DNA of 64,000 nt. Origin: Mermis nigrescens (Eukaryota; Nematoda; Enoplea; Mermithida; Mermithidae). Shown here one piece after another: positions 45,212 through 55,900 of this stretch. The notes beneath the pieces are model-generated. The model was not told the DNA's origin. It ran no database searches and was given only the letters and a program-made list of their open reading frames with translations. The stretch spans positions 88,389 to 152,388 of the forward strand of contig JAVLUZ010000330.1 in assembly GCA_036768485.1 (NCBI GenBank). Direction: 5' to 3'. The position numbers were made by a program, and so were the translations under genes. The first letter of the stretch is position 1. The number at the start of each line of letters is the position of its first letter.

Positions 45212-46550
45212 TCTATATATATCTACTATATATTTTTGAAACTTTGTTTGTTTGTATGTATGTTTGTGCCGGGTTGGCTCCGGCCCAATGAAATTTGGTG
45301 GGCTGATATTTTGGGCCGAGGTCGTTTCAATGGGGGAAGGAGCCGTAGCGATCTTGAAATTTCGACAAACGCACCCATTGGCCCTGGGCAGGGAGGGAGC
45401 AGGGTTTGGCCCCTGTGCTATAAGCCTCCACGATTTCGGGAGATGGCCGATTTTTTTGCTATTTTTTTCAAAAATTAGTTTATACTGTTTGTATAGGGAT
45501 ACCCCGGCCAAGAGGAGCATGCCTGGCGACACAATGTACATTGTTATATGTTATAGCATTGGTCGGCACTGTGAAACATCAAAATACGGGTTTAACCAAA
45601 TGATACTATAACATAGGCAATTTTATAAGATAGGCATGGTATGAGATACTATGTGCAACAAGATAAGCAATGCTATAAGATAGGACGTGATATAAGATAC
45701 TCTGTGCTACAGGATAGGCAATACTATAAGATAGGACGTGATATAAGACACCCCGTGCTACAAGATAGGCAATGCTATAAGATAGAACGTTATAAAAGAT
45801 ACCCCGTGCTACAAGATAGGCAATGCTATAAGATGGGAAGTGATATAAGATACCCCGAGCTGCAAGATAGGCAATGTTATAAGATAGTATGGGATATAAG
45901 ATACCCTGTGCTACGAGATAGGCAATGCTATAAGATAGGTTTGGTATAGATACCCTGTCTGTGCCATAACATGCAGTGATATAAGATAGGAGATACCATC
46001 AGCTATAACATATCACGTGATATATGACACCCTTTGCTACAACAAACAAAAAATTTTTTAAAACATCAAAAATATGGTTTGACCGAAAAAATTTTTCAAA
46101 ACATCCTAAAACATCAAATATATGGTTTGACGAAAAAAATTTCCCAAAACATCAAAAATATGGGTTTGATTAAAAAAATTTTCCAAAACATCCCAAAACA
46201 TCAAAAATATGGTTTGACGGAAAAAATTTTCCAAAATATCCCAAAACATCAACAATATGGGTTTTATTAAAAAAATTTCCAGAACACCCCAAAACATCAA
46301 AAATATGATTATGGCTAAACAATTTTCAAAACCATTCTGTAACGTCAAAAATATGGATTTGATCAAAAAATGGTTGACAAAAGACATTTTAAAAAAATCC
46401 GAAAAATAAAATATGGTTTGTACCAACAATTTTTAGAAATATCCCAAAAACATCAAAAGTCTTGAAAAATAAAAAATACAAGAGACATGTTAATTCCATA
46501 TAGCTATCAGGCCTAAGTTCAGCCCGGGCAACGCCGGGCAGCTCAACTAG
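45212..46550 (+). mobile_element. Helitron/Helentron-like element, tandem copy 1
   Basis: It ends with a GC hairpin GCCCGGGCAACGCCGGGC, then AGCTCAA and CTAG followed by T, which is how Helitron 3' ends look (hairpin about ten bases before CTRR). Its left part carries GGGTTGGCTCCGGCCC. Inside are a 51-base minisatellite (45640-45945) and a second array of AAAACATCAAAAATATGG units (46060-46330). An internal minisatellite is common in short non-autonomous Helentron-type elements. No Rep/helicase gene. The 5' end begins near TCTATATATATC. Confidence 0.6.
45640..45950. repeat. 51-base minisatellite, copy 1
   Basis: About six units of 51 bases based on AAGATAGGACGTGATATAAG and GTGCTACAAGATAGGCAATG. 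Because 51 is 3 x 17, one frame remains open as a 17-residue repeat (CYKIGRDIRYPVLQDRQ). The same array is at 46950-47260. Confidence 0.9.
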
Positions 46551-47889
46551 TATATATATTTGTGAGAGTGTGTTTGTATGTCCGGAGTTGGCTCCAGCCC
46601 CATAGCAGATGGGGGGTTGAAATCTTGGATTGAGTTCGGCCTACCTATGGGGGTGTAGTAGCGATCTTGAAATTTGGACAAACGCACCCATTGACCTTGG
46701 GCAGGGAGGGAGCGGGGTTTGGCCCCTGTGCTACAAGCCTAACGATTTCGGGAGATGGCCGATTTTTTGCTATTTTTTTCAAAACATAGTTTATACTGTT
46801 TGTATAGGGATACCCCGGCCAAGAGGAGCATGCCTGGCGACACTATGTACATTGTTATATGTTATAGCATTGGTCGACACTGTGAAACATCAAAATACGG
46901 GTTTAACCAAAAAATGCTATAACATAGGCAATTTTATAAGATAGGCATGGTATGAGATACTATGTGCAACAAGATAAGCAATGCTATAAGATAGGACGTG
47001 ATATAAGATACCCTGTGCTACAGGATAGGCAATACTATAAAATAGGACGTGATATAAGATACCCCGTGCTACAAGATAGGCAATGCTATAAGATAGAACG
47101 TTATAAAAGATACCCCATGCTACAAGATAGGCAATGCTATAAGATAGGAAGTGATATAAGATACCCCGAGCTGCAAGATAGGCAATGTTATAAGATAGAA
47201 TGGGGTATAAGATACCCTGTGCTACGAGATAGGCAATGCTGTAAGATAGGTGTGATATAGATACCCTGTCTGTGCCATAACATGCAGTGATATAAGATAG
47301 GAGATACCATCAGCTATAACATATGAGTGATATGAGATATCACGTGATATGTGACACCCTTTGCTACAACAAACAAAAAATTTTTAAAACATCAAAAATA
47401 TGGTTTGACCTGAAAAATTTTCCAAAACATCCTAAAACATCAAAAATATGGTTTGACGAAAAAAATTTTTCCAAAACATCCCAAAACATCAAAAATATGA
47501 ATTTGATTAAAAAAATTTTCCAAAACATCCTAAAACATCAAAAATATGGTTTGACGAAAAAAATTTTCCAAACATCCCAAAACATCAAAAATATGGGTTT
47601 TATTAAAAAAATTTCCAGAACATCCCAGAACATCAAAAATATGATTATGGCTAAACAATTTTCAAAACCATTCTGTAACGTCAAAAATATGGATTTGATC
47701 AAAAAAATGGTTGACAAAAGACATTTTAAAAAAATCCAAAAAATAAAATATGGTTTGTATTAACAATTTTTTTAGAAATATCCCAAAAACATCAAAAGTC
47801 TTGAAAAATAAAAAATACAAGAGACATATCAATTCCATATAGCTATTAGGCCTAAGTTCAGCCCGGGCAACGCCGGGCAGCTCAACTAG
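46551..47889 (+). mobile_element. Helitron/Helentron-like element, tandem copy 2
   Basis: Starts directly at the CTAG end of copy 1 and has the same layout: GGAGTTGGCTCCAGCCCC, the 51-base minisatellite (46950-47255), the AAAACATCAAAAATATGG array (47380-47650), and the GC hairpin with CTAG at 47886-47889. Both copies are 1,339 bases and closely similar, so the tandem pair arose recently. Confidence 0.6.
46950..47260. repeat. 51-base minisatellite, copy 2
   Basis: Same array as 45640-45950 in the second Helitron-like unit, again open as a 102-codon frame of 17-residue repeats. Differences are mostly single bases. Confidence 0.9.
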
Positions 47890-48153
47890 TAAAGCTATAA
47901 ATCTAAAAAGGCATGGCTTCAAGGCCACCAGCACGTACTTTTTCAGGTCATTTCAGTCCAAAAAAGCTCACTAACTGAGCCCGAGACCGGTTGACTGCCC
48001 AGATCAGCCATGCTTTAAATAAATGGTCCCTCCCGACCCGACCATGTGGTTCCTCTCATAAATTGACTAGGTATTGATTCTTTATTATAGGTCTCTAGTT
48101 TTTAGGAAACAAAAGATCTAAATTTTATAACTAGATAGAGCGTGGATAGAGCG

Positions 48154-48629
48154 CAGTAACCCCTTCTTTCTTATTTACTGTAGTTCGCTAGGTCTCACTG
48201 TAGTTACGTAGAAGAGAAGGGTGACATAATTTATTCTCGTCTTCCAGCAAATTAATCAAATTACAGATAAAAATCGCGCATTCAGCTTATCCTTAGTTGA
48301 CACTTTAAACACAATAGACTAAAATGTTAAGAAACGCCGCGAACTCCCTCATAGCTCAGTGATAAAACGCCTGCTTGTCGTGTCGAAGCAACTGGGTTCG
48401 ATTCCACCCGATAGCTTTTTATTTAGCGCACTTACTGTAGTATGTCCCAGTACTGATTAAATGCCTAAATTAAATTTATATAGGCGGATTAGTGCATTAA
48501 GAATGAATGAATTCGAGCCACTCGCCCACACTGAGCTGATCTGCCGAATTACAGTAATTCGTCTTGTTTCGCTTACTGTAGCCCTCAAAAGAATTGACTA
48601 AAAAGCTCTCGCATAAATGAAACAGACTA
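48154..48629. mobile_element. TIR element with tRNA-like unit (copy 2), left-truncated
   Basis: Matches 11063-11557 over nearly its whole length (CAGTAACCCCTT, AAATCGCGCATTCA, TGTCCCAG, CACTGAGCTGATCTGC) and ends AAATGAAACAGACTA followed by TA. The left TIR is missing, replaced by unrelated sequence before 48154. Confidence 0.82.
48345..48422 (+). ncRNA. tRNA-like Pol III unit inside a MITE (copy 2)
   Basis: TAGCTCAGTGA at 48352-48362 is an A box with one mismatch, and GGTTCGATTCC at 48395-48405 is a perfect B box. They are 43 bases apart, a normal tRNA spacing. A TTTTT terminator follows at 48416. The anticodon arm has a 2-base insertion against copy 1 and the acceptor stem does not pair. 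It is a Pol III-competent-looking tRNA relic, not a functional tRNA. Confidence 0.62.
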
Positions 48630-49862
48630 TACATATGTATATGCTTCAATAGCCCGCGCATGGGGTTTAGGAGAATCAGGCGGGCATGGCCCCTATTAGC
48701 AACTACATACATGAGGGATTTTAATCCTTTATCATGGGCGTCTGGCTTTTATGGATACAAATGATCTAAATTACGCCATTGGATAGAGCATGGTTGAAAA
48801 ATAGGATGACTTATAAATCCGGAATGTTAGTTTCTATGCAAAATGCATTGTTTACCAGAAAATTTTTTTATAAAGATTAGTCCAGTCACATATGCTTGAG
48901 CACTGTTCCGCACGTGCGACCGCGCGCGTGATGGCGAATTTTGGAGGGTTTGGGAGAATCAGGTGGGCATGTCCTTTATTATAAACTAAACGATTTGAAT
49001 TGCATATAGAAAGCACACATTGTTGCAAACCTACAACTATGAGTTTGCATACATACAGTTAAAAAAATTACATCCGATTTTTCGGATGTCCCGTAATAAA
49101 TAGTTAGATAGTTTGCATACAGAAAAATGGACAGGGCACACATAGTTGCATTTTCAGCCTTAGGAGCAAAACTGCAACCATGATTCATAATGTAAAGAAA
49201 CAAATACGATCCATTTTCCGACAGCCATTTATGAAGGGTGAACAAGGAAATTCCGATTTCTTCATTGCTCGACGGAGTAGTTCGCGATGCAATGCGAATC
49301 ACATGACCGAATTCTGGGAGAGGGGTCTGGGTGACGTAAAACTGGCAAAAATCCTAAAAAAACATGTCGAAAATTTAAGTCTGGATTTATCGATTTCGAG
49401 GGTCTACCGGATGCTGCTGAGACGTAAACGCCTCAACCCCCACGCCCATGATGCGGATGCGACTATCACGAGGTATTCCGTCGAACAATGAAAAGATCGG
49501 AGGTTACAGTAATAGGAACATTCAGTTCCCGGGCGAATTCATGCTCTGGTTTCAAAAGAATTGACTGTAGTCTGTTGCATGTAAGCTTGCGCCTTTCGCT
49601 TGACAATCACAGTTTTTTTGAAGCTCATGTGAGCGAGCACGAGCATGCAATGAGTGACAAAGTGACATTTTAAGGCATCTTATAACCATTCTCTGAATTT
49701 TTCAACGAGCACGATTAGTTCCAGGACAAGTTATAAAATTTTCGACTGTAATGGTCGCAGCTTCTCTATTCAGTAAAACCTTGTAAAATAGCAGATAGAT
49801 AAGGTGGTTTACAAAAAAAATTGTGGAAGCTGTAAAACAAAAAATCAATCTTTAAAAAGCCG
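48630..49862. other. Gene-free stretch downstream of the synthetase gene
   Basis: Contains TAGTCTGTTGCATGTAAGCTTGCG near 49569 (described in parts), related to TAGTCTGTTTCACGTAAGC at 57276. Frames at 48979-49302 (-) and 49180-49491 (+) overlap on opposite strands and have no recognised motif. The 3' UTR of the synthetase gene must lie at the right edge; I see no AATAAA on the minus strand within 150 bases of its stop. Confidence 0.4.
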
Positions 49863-49976
49863 TTATTGCATCAAATCTGACATTAAGCGCCGGCGAAGTA
49901 TTTTACCAGAGGCCGCCCTTGGTATATTTGTAACAAATCTAACTCCACCAACAATTATCTTGTAGGAAGCCACTCG
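49863..49976 (-). CDS. Synthetase exon 12 (residues 512-548 and stop)
   Basis: The acceptor that keeps frame is TTTAGAG; an AG two bases upstream would shift it. Codes RVASYKIIVGGVRF and IPRAASGKILRRRL with the catalytic lysine, then a TAA stop. Confidence 0.93.
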   Translation of the reverse strand, partial: RVASYKIIVGGVRFVTNIPRAASGKILRRRLMSDLMQ

Positions 49977-52900
49977 CTCTAAACACAAAGAATTTACAAT
50001 TATAAAACAAGAAGTGAATGATAGTGCAGAATGCTTCCGAAAGCAACATTTCTTCCGCATTGAACTATTTGTAGCATTTTGAATTGTTCCCAAGAATTCG
50101 AGTAAAACTTAATTCATACCTGATAAGACCTTTGTTTGAATCAAATAAGTTTACTTTTTCTTAAAATAAAAAACATGCATAACATAATGAAAGCTTTATA
50201 GAAACCCATTGAGCTACGAGCATCCCGATGATTTTCAAACTTCAAGAAAAGTTCGACCGCAGATGCAAGGCATTCTATCCCAGAAGAAGTAATGGATATT
50301 TTTCATGCCAGGCGAATTGGCATAAAAACAGATGACAATTTGAAATTATTGATCTAATTGATCAAAACTAATACTGAACCAAAATTAGGGAAGTTTTTAC
50401 GCTACTTGAGCAATTATGGTATGTTTCATAAAAATTTGTGCATTAACTTTCGAAATATGTACCGTTAACAAGCTGACAGATTTCCATAAGGCATTGGGAT
50501 GATCCACATAATTGTCGTAAACTGTCGGCATTCTCAATTTTAATGTCCAAATTTATGTGAAGCAGACCATAAATAAGTAATTATGCAATTTTCGAGAATT
50601 TAAAATTAACAAATTAAAGTTGAACTTCAAAAATAAAGCCATTATGCTAAAATATTGTTTTATCACATTAATCGCAATCTTTGCAAGAGTAAAGACTTTA
50701 AGTCCGAATCTCAGGAAATTCGTTAAAGTAAAAAGGCTGAGAAATGGCTGACAAAGCAAAAAATTGATTTTTTTACTTTTCTCACAAGGCTAGGTAATCA
50801 ACTGGAATCGAACAATTGCAAAAATGTAATTCTAGGTATCTATTTTATTGGAGGGTTGTGAGATTCTGGGGGTACAACCATTCAAAATTCCCAAACACCT
50901 TTGAGTTCTTCTCCATCTATTTAAATCGAACCTTGATAATTGTATTAAAAAATTCACCCGTAACAAAGTCTTCAATTTCCTTAGCTGTTACTGATTCAAG
51001 GTCAGACTTCAGCACCACAAAGGCCACTGGAATATCTTCACATAAGACAGTGCTCTTTTTTCCCACCACTCCAACATCAGCAACACCCGGATGGGACATG
51101 ATAATGTGTTCTAATTCGGCTGGCGCTACCTTGCGACAAAAATAATTTTTTCACTCAATTTTACATCTGAACAAATTTTCAAATTTTATTATTTCAATTC
51201 ACTATATGTCCTCCGATGTTCATCAGGTCTTTCACACGATCGACGACGTAAAAAAATTCGTCTTTGTCGTAATATGCGAGATCTCCTTAAAAATACGATT
51301 GATGGAAGGATTTCTTTCTTCAAGGTGAATAACGCTAATCGTTCGTTCATATCGTTATTATATTTACTCGAATGATTAGAAAATGTAGAGTAAGAACGAA
51401 AAAATTACGAATTATAAAATAAAATTATATTTTGATAAACTTACTCATGATTTAGTTAGAAACGAGAAAAAAACAAAAAATGAAGTTTTTTTCAGTCGGT
51501 AGATATTACAGCAAGAAGCACTATGAAGTAAAAACATCAAAGACAGTGAAATGCAAAGATCAACAATAGAGAAACGTCAGCCGTTTTTTCTGTAGAAGCA
51601 ACGACTGGTAAAACAGTAGGCATTTAGAATGCATATAAAAATGAGCAGAAAATAGGTAATGATTGCGTAATCAGCCTGTCGATAGGTGAAAAATTCGGCT
51701 TCAATATATGACCGCATCATTAAAAGTTACTGACACATGAGTCCAGCTACAATTTAATACAAACTAATGATGGCAACAAATAAAAAATTATCCTGCTCCT
51801 TACATGGAGAGTGAGAAAATAGTTGGAAAGAAAAAGAAAGCCGTTAATAAGCTAGCGAGAGCAAAAAGTTCAGGTAATCAAAAACGTTTTATAACGAGAC
51901 AAAACTCAATGCTTGCTTGCTCTTGGAAATTTATCGATTAAAATGTATCGTTTTAAAAATCACGTTTTAATCAATTATAATAAAATTTTACCGTTATAAA
52001 CAAAAAATAATGTGGTCATACTGCTCACCTGTGTACAGCCAGCCTTCACGGTCAATAGAATCTCGAGTAGCTGCAGTATTCTTCAGATATCCCTTCATAA
52101 CCTGCGGTCCTCTGATAATCAACTGACCCATGCACGAATATCCCAATGCTTCCTTATTATCTAAGTTCAGTATCTGCAGCAATCATAGTATTTTTCAGTT
52201 ACAAGCTATAAATGGGACAAAAGTAAACATCAAAATAGAATAGCACCCGGTTGGGGGACGGAATAGAGCAGTACCTTCAACACAGTCAACATATGTTGAA
52301 GTTTTGAATTGCAGAAATCCAAAAAAGCCGCCAAGTCTGGCAGACCCATATAATTACATTTTTGGCTATTTCCTTGGGATTTTTCCATCAGACATGGCAG
52401 AAACATAGTCCAGTACAGCTGAACGAACCGCCGCTTAGCTATAATAGACCGACCGCCCCACTAGGTCCACTTTTCCGTCTCCCTAGTCCCACCGATACGT
52501 GAGCAGCACCAGAAATTCTGGGGGATGCAATGATTTTTCAAAAGTCGAAAAATGGCCTTAAAAATGGTGGTAGGCGAAAAAACACCATTTTTCAACGTTT
52601 CTCATCGAGCCCCTTTCATTGGCATTAAAAAATTGCGAAAAAAATTTAAAAAATCGATTTCTGGGGTATATTTTGGTTTCTGGGGGGGGTATTTTGGTTT
52701 CTCGGGAGAGGGCTGCATACCATCTCCCCAACCCTCCCCCACGCCCAGGTGTGCTCCCACCGGAAGTCTCACTAGGCGCAGCACGTGCATAATAAGGTGT
52801 CCCGGTAGACCCCCTTTTTCGCCCTACTGGTTAATAAGTATTTTCAAATTCAAAGTTTGATTCAGAATTTATCGACTTGAAAAGTAAACAATTGAAAATC

Positions 52901-55900
52901 GTAAAAAGCAAGCTTTTTGTTCTTAAATTTCGATCATAAAGAGATAATTAGTAAGATGACGAACAAAAACCTATTTAGTGCGGTATTCTAAAAGCGTGCT
53001 TTTCATATTTTCGGAAATTCTCCGCATATTCACAAACTATCATTACAACGTTTAAGAGACGAGTCCAAATCGTCGCTAAGTCAATGAATTTACAAACCTT
53101 AGCTTCAGTGCCAGGTATCAAGACGCCGCATGATCCAGGTTTATTTTCGCAGATTTTGCCACAAGGCATCAAATGCGTTTCAGGGCTCGCTTCAGTAAGT
53201 CCATAACCTAAATAATAAAAATGTATCGAACACTTCTTTCATTTTATTTTTGTAAAAACCGCATTAGTCAAGAAAGCTAAAAACAGATTTACCTGGAAAA
53301 TTAAGGCGAAAAAAACTGACATAATAAGTAGCCTTAACACAAGCACTGTTAACATATGGAAGTACTTTTAAAGAATGATATGATAATTAAGCTGATATGG
53401 AAGATTAACTAAACAGAATAGCACTTCTAGCGTCTTGCAATTCATGCAATTCTGTATATGAAATAAATACCTTCAAAAATATATGGAATTTTCAGCCTGT
53501 CACAGACCTTCAATTTCAATTCTTGACTAACTGGCATTGCACCGGAAATCACAGTCCTGATCGAAGCTAAGTCAGTATTCTGGCCGGCGTCTGATTTTGT
53601 CAGGAATACAAGAACTGGCGGAGGCCCAATAAACAAGTGTGGCTTTAATGATAGAAGATTACGATATTCGACGATTTTCGATGAGGATATTAATCACTAA
53701 ATATCTTGAAAAATAAAAGTTTTTTGTCACTTCAAGCCTTAAACTCAATTCGATCCTTCAAGGTTGACAAACCAGCGATATACAATATGAATTTATGACA
53801 ACAAAGTTTATCTCTTTCCTAAATAATACAGTCTTACATTGATCAGAATTAATACAGTCAAAATTATATAAGCTTTTGTTCGAAATTAACTACAAAATTC
53901 AAGTAAATCGAGTATACATCAGAAAGAACGAAATGGGACGATTTGGCGCCGCCAGTTTGGCGCCGCCGGTTTGGTGCCGCCGTTTTGGCGTTTGCCAGTT
54001 TAGCGCCGCCGTTTTGGCTCCGCTGTTTTGGCGCCAACCCAGTTTGGCACCACAGGTTTTCTGAAGAATAACATAATAAGGAACCATTTGAATCAAATAA
54101 TTGCACCTTATCATATGCCTACCTCCTCAAATGTCATGCCTAATCGCATGTTTTATTCCACTTCTTCGAATGTCTCATGTCCCATCTCATCCAATGTCCC
54201 GCAATTTCGGCAATATAATAATTTGAAAAGGTATTTGCCTTAAAAATACCACGTCTCGCTTGAAATGTCCATTCTTCTGTTGCCATGAAGTATTGTTTCA
54301 TGTCTGCCGCTTGGCCATAAATGCACGGATGACCTGCCTGGGGTCACTTCAGCAAGTTTTTGAGCTAAAATGACTTTAAAAACTGTTGTACCATGCTAAA
54401 TAGCGAAAAACTGTTAATCAACAGTTTCTGCTCAATTCCGAACACTTTTGCAAAAGATTTTTTCTCTTTGTGTTTTTGCTTTTATTTTGCCTTATCTTTC
54501 CCCAAAATTTTTATTCTTACCTTCTGGGCCCGGTTTTCGAATGAATGGGTTAAGCTAACCCCGGGGTTAAATTCGATAAATGTTGTCGAGATGAGGGTTA
54601 AATAATTTATCAACGGTTTCCGAATGAAGGGGTAATTAACCCTAAATTCGAAGATATTCTAAAAGTACATAATTTATAGCATCACGTAGAGAATTGAATG
54701 GGCTTCTAGAAACTGTATTGTACTTTAATCATAAATGAAATGCAAATTATTAATAATAATAAAGAGTGTAGCGCCCAAACGTCCCATTTCAGCGCCAAAA
54801 TGGGTTGGCGCCAAACTGACGGCGCCAAAACGGGTCGGTGCCAAACCGGCCTGGCGCCAAAACGGCGGCGCCAAAATGGCGGCACCAAAATGGCGGCGCC
54901 AAACCGGCTGCGCTAAACCGGCTGCGCTAAACCGGCTGCGCCAAACTGGCGGCGCCAAAACGTCGTAGACCCCAGAAAGAAGTATAGTTGCGAATCTACG
55001 GTACTCTATATATTATTCTGTATATTTATTCTATATATTATTCTATATAAATAAAATATAGAATATTCCATATATTCAATATTCTATATGTATTCTATTT
55101 AAAATTCGTAAGAGTGGATCTAAAGTTTCTATAATCACCATAATGTCATTAGTACTTGCAATTTTATTATTTCGAAAAAAACAATCTTTCAAACCGCTAT
55201 TTGTATATTTTAAATGCAAACAAAATTAAGTATTATTTACTTTATATTTTCCAATGGCTTCTAGCAATTTATTTGGCTCGTAATTTCGAAGCAGAACAAG
55301 GTGAGCCCCTTCGCACAAAGGCCACAGAGTGGAAAAAATTAGGCCACCGCTGTGGAAAAACGGATACACATGAATATATGGCTTTCCAACAGTCGGATGA
55401 AACGATCTGTATGGCTCATGTCTTGGGTTATCTTTATGTCTAAATTGTTAAGATACAACCGGCAAAATAAAAATTGAAAGCACATATGCATTTTGTAGAA
55501 AGACAAATTTCAAATTTAATGAACATTTTTTCCATACAGGATCACCTAAGATTTTGACTTTTTTGGGTGAACTACTTCTAAACTATGGACGATTTCAATT
55601 GAGATTATTTAGTAGCTATTCTGAGAAAACTTGGATACGATCTCCATACTGGAATTTTCAAGTTCTTAGTATCTTATTCTTTCACATTGTCAACGAATTC
55701 GTTTTATATGGAGCAAGAATCATTTCGGAAATCCACTTAAAAATAATCGGAGATAGTCGTTTCAGCGAAATAACACGAACATGAATTCGATCAGTTCATT
55801 CTTCCAACGATAGCGTTAAGGATAGGAGAAAGGTCGTAATAACATTTAACGTGATATAGCGTGATCACTATTTTAGAATAATTCAAACCTTATAATTCAC

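Larger units (their letters stand above)
53643..55240 (-). other. Synthetase intron 6
   Basis: Carries the inverted GGCGCC minisatellite blocks at 53935-54060 and 54766-54968. The middle part has no recognised element. Confidence 0.65.

Noticed and set aside
45236..45611. Proteins of 80-119 codons at the left end of the Helitron-like units
   Set aside because: Overlapping frames on both strands in a repeated non-autonomous element, with no helicase or Rep motif.
48979..49491. Coding pair on opposite strands
   Set aside because: The two frames overlap, neither has a recognised motif or splice context, and composition is like the flanks.
53643..53700. Upstream extension of synthetase exon 7 (EYRNLLSLK)
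   Set aside because: The frame meets a stop just upstream and exon 6 already ends with the matching KYK segment, joining in phase at 53642.
53864..54968. Ala/Pro/Arg-rich frames on both strands
   Set aside because: They are translations of the GGCGCC minisatellite arms inside intron 6.
55156..55443. Plus-strand 95-codon frame
   Set aside because: It is the antisense of synthetase exon 6, whose minus-strand translation carries the FFHSGG family motif in correct phase.
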